This document shows positions 62,452-64,000 of a stretch of 64,000 bases of DNA, in pieces. The notes beneath the pieces are model-generated. The model was given only the letters and a program-made list of their open reading frames with translations. It made no database searches and was not told where the DNA came from. The DNA lies in NCBI RefSeq assembly GCF_004005495.1, contig NZ_RZYA01000004.1, positions 372,001 to 436,000 of the forward strand, read 5' to 3'. The translations under genes and the position numbers were made by a program. Source of the DNA: Streptomyces antnestii (GTDB lineage Bacteria > Actinomycetota > Actinomycetes > Streptomycetales > Streptomycetaceae). Positions within the stretch are counted from its first letter, which is position 1. Every line of letters starts with the position of its first letter.

Positions 62452-63327
62452 CTACGCCTTGCGCAGCTCCTTCAGGCGGGCCACGTCCATCGCGTGCCCC
62501 TCCTTGCCGCCGGGCGTCTCGATGATCAGTGGCACGCCCGCCGTCGCCGGGTGGGCCATCATTGCCCGGAACGGCTCCGCCCCGATGTGACCGGAGCCGA
62601 TGTTCTCGTGGCGGTCCTTGTGCGCCCCGGCGACGTCCTTGGAGTCGTTCGCGTGGATCAGCTTGAGGCGGCCCTCGCCCACGGTGTCCACGAGCAGGTC
62701 CAGGGTCCGGTCCATGCCGGAGGGCCCCGCCAGGTCGTGCCCCGCCGCGAATATGTGGCACGTGTCCAGGCAGACCCCCAGCATCGGGTGCGCGTCCAGT
62801 GCGTCGAAGTACGGCCCGAAGTCCCAGGTCCGCGAGCACAGCGAGGAACCCTGGCCGGCCGTCGACTCCAGGAGGAGGTACGGGTCGTCGTCATGGGTCA
62901 GCTCGTCGAGAAGCGGCAGCATGTGCTCCCGCACCTGCGCGAGCGCCACGGCCCGCTCACGGCCGCCGGTCGCCGAACCCGTGTGCACGACGACGCCCAG
63001 CGCGCCGATCTCCCGGGCCCGGCGCAGCGAGTGCCGCAGCGACTCGACGGACTTCTCCACGGTCGCCTCGGTGTGCGAGCCGAAATTGATCAGATACGGC
63101 GCGTGGACGTACGCCGGGATCCCCTCGGCCGCGCAGGCCGCACGGAACGCCTCGTCCTGTTTCGGGTTGCCGGGAGGCGTCGCCCAGCCGCGCGGGTTGG
63201 CGACGAAGACCTGGACGGTCTCGGCGCCGAGCTCGCGCGCGTACGGAAGTCCTACGGAGGCCAGGCCGCCGGCGACCGGAACATGGCCGCCGACCGGATT
63301 GCGGCAGGTGGTGTCGATGGTGCTCAC
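62452..63327 (-). CDS. nfo: Deoxyribonuclease IV (AP endonuclease)
   Basis: This 291-residue TIM-barrel enzyme cuts DNA at abasic sites. Zinc ligands lie in YVHAPYLIN, VVHTGSATGG, LLLESTAGQG, VCLDTCHIFAAG, LIHANDSK and the IGAEPF/ETPGG segments. It starts at GTG 63327. Its upstream gene on the same strand is the PASTA kinase, 56 bp away, so the two may be co-transcribed. Confidence 0.94.
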   Translation of the reverse strand: MSTIDTTCRNPVGGHVPVAGGLASVGLPYARELGAETVQVFVANPRGWATPPGNPKQDEAFRAACAAEGIPAYVHAPYLINFGSHTEATVEKSVESLRHSLRRAREIGALGVVVHTGSATGGRERAVALAQVREHMLPLLDELTHDDDPYLLLESTAGQGSSLCSRTWDFGPYFDALDAHPMLGVCLDTCHIFAAGHDLAGPSGMDRTLDLLVDTVGEGRLKLIHANDSKDVAGAHKDRHENIGSGHIGAEPFRAMMAHPATAGVPLIIETPGGKEGHAMDVARLKELRKA

Positions 63328-63360
63328 CTGTCCAGGGTGGCACGCGCGGGCGTGCCTCCC

Positions 63361-63393
63361 GTCAGCGGATTGTCAGCGGATTGTCAGCGGATC
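63361..63393. repeat. 11-bp tandem repeat at the end of the PASTA kinase gene
   Basis: GTCAGCGGATT occurs at 63361 and 63372, and GTCAGCGGATC at 63383. The TGA of the kinase gene lies in the third copy, so the repeat copies the last codons and stop. Confidence 0.92.
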
Positions 63394-64000
63394 TGGATGG
63401 TGATCGTCGACCCCTTCGGGGCCTGGTCACCGGCCGAGACCGACTGCTTCTTCACGGTGTCGCCGAAGAGGCCGAGCAGGCCGCGGTCGTCCTCCACCTG
63501 GAAGCCCTTCGCCTCCAGCTTCCGGTGGGCGTCGGCGACGCTCAGGCCGACGACGTCGGGGACGTCGACCATGACCGGGCCCTTGGAGATCGTCAGCTCG
63601 ACCGTGTCGCCCTCGGCGAGGGTCTTGCCCCCGACGGGGGACTGCTGGGCGACGCTGCCCTTGTCCTGGTCCGAGAACACCTGCTCCGTGGCGATCTCGG
63701 CCTTCAGGCCCGCGTCCTGGAGGTCGGCGATGGCCTGCTCCTCGGTCTCGCCCGTCACGTCCGGGACGTCCACCGCGCTGCCCCTGCTGACCGTGAGCGC
63801 GATCGCCGAGCCCGACCTGCGGGTGGTGCCGGACTCCGGGTCGGTGCTGATCACCGAGCCCCTGGGGACGTCGTCGCTGAAGTCCTGGCTGACCATGCCC
63901 GGCTCCAGGCCCGCGTCCTTCAGCGTCCGCTCCGCCTTGGCGCGCGGCATGCCCTCCACGGCGGGGACCCGCACGGTCTCCGGGCCGAGGGACACCGTCA
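63384..64000 (-). CDS. PASTA-domain Ser/Thr protein kinase, 5' part beyond the window
   Basis: The visible 205 or so codons are the extracytoplasmic end of a PknB-type kinase. Three PASTA repeats are recognisable: VPAVEGMPRAKAERTLKDAG, DVPDVTGETEEQAIADLQDA and DVPDVVGLSVADAHRKLEAK, each followed by a Gly/Ser-Pro turn and a TVxLxxSxG-type strand. PASTA domains bind peptidoglycan fragments. The kinase domain and membrane helix would lie beyond the right edge, and the frame is open to 64000. The assignment as a kinase is inference from PASTA order and gene context. Confidence 0.85.
   Translation of the reverse strand, partial: TVSLGPETVRVPAVEGMPRAKAERTLKDAGLEPGMVSQDFSDDVPRGSVISTDPESGTTRRSGSAIALTVSRGSAVDVPDVTGETEEQAIADLQDAGLKAEIATEQVFSDQDKGSVAQQSPVGGKTLAEGDTVELTISKGPVMVDVPDVVGLSVADAHRKLEAKGFQVEDDRGLLGLFGDTVKKQSVSAGDQAPKGSTITIQIR

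Overview
The window is high-GC actinobacterial chromosome and almost certainly Streptomyces. Codon third positions are dominated by G/C, GTG and TTG starts are frequent, genes are tightly packed, and the gene order is the familiar Streptomyces neighbourhood of the cytochrome bcc-aa3 respiratory genes, glucokinase, the MacRS two-component system and class II DAHP synthase. I see no phage genes, transposases, CRISPR arrays, rRNA or tRNA genes.

Layout. 1-5,000: the start of a lysyl-phosphatidylglycerol synthase-like membrane protein (cut by the left edge), two cobalamin lower-ligand/nucleotide-loop genes (cobT and a metallo-beta-lactamase/CobU fusion) around a methyltransferase, with a 146-bp tandem duplication at the convergent methyltransferase/cobU junction. 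5,000-13,500: a second methyltransferase, a DUF3043 membrane protein, the envelope-stress genes pspA/pspAA, a histidine kinase/response regulator pair and a large RND permease. 13,500-19,800: nadA, an A-type Fe-S carrier, a large membrane-anchored secreted protein, a PfkB sugar kinase and a cysteine-desulfurase-like/TusA fusion. 19,900-29,400: respiratory genes ctaCDF and ctaE-qcrCAB, separated by an L,D-transpeptidase lipoprotein and an atypical receiver protein. 29,400-33,500: trpD, a SAM-IV riboswitch driving a class V aminotransferase, and a rhomboid/Lrp pair. 33,500-49,800: an NYN nuclease-like protein, two tandem NlpC/P60 hydrolases, a zinc metallopeptidase lipoprotein, two glycosyltransferases, a long-chain acyl-CoA ligase, a metallophosphoesterase, an SRPBCC protein, an ArsA-like ATPase with a degraded P-loop, and glucokinase with its small upstream gene. 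50,000-64,000: an esterase and an acyltransferase, macSR, phosphofructokinase, a 2-hydroxyacid dehydrogenase, a TrpE-TrpG fusion with a Trp-rich leader peptide attenuator, DAHP synthase, the Bfd/Bfr iron-storage pair, a sulfite-oxidase-like enzyme, a His-rich DUF4396 protein behind a CsoR-type operator, endonuclease IV, and the PASTA tail of a Ser/Thr kinase (cut by the right edge).

How the genes fit together. Central carbon and aromatic metabolism (glk, pfkA, DAHP synthase, anthranilate synthase, trpD) and terminal respiration dominate. Several regulatory elements can be read directly: a SAM-IV aptamer, a WWW leader peptide with terminator, a Crp-like site before pfkA, an iron box before bfd, a CsoR-type palindrome before the DUF4396 gene, and a perfect palindrome over the ctaE start. 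The most unexpected feature is a recurring pattern of short tandem duplications that begin at stop codons (after pspAA, the metallophosphoesterase, glk, the PASTA kinase and the methyltransferase/cobU junction), plus a 138-bp-period repeat block at 45,441-46,083. No clearly novel multi-gene system (defence, biosynthetic or mobile) is visible.
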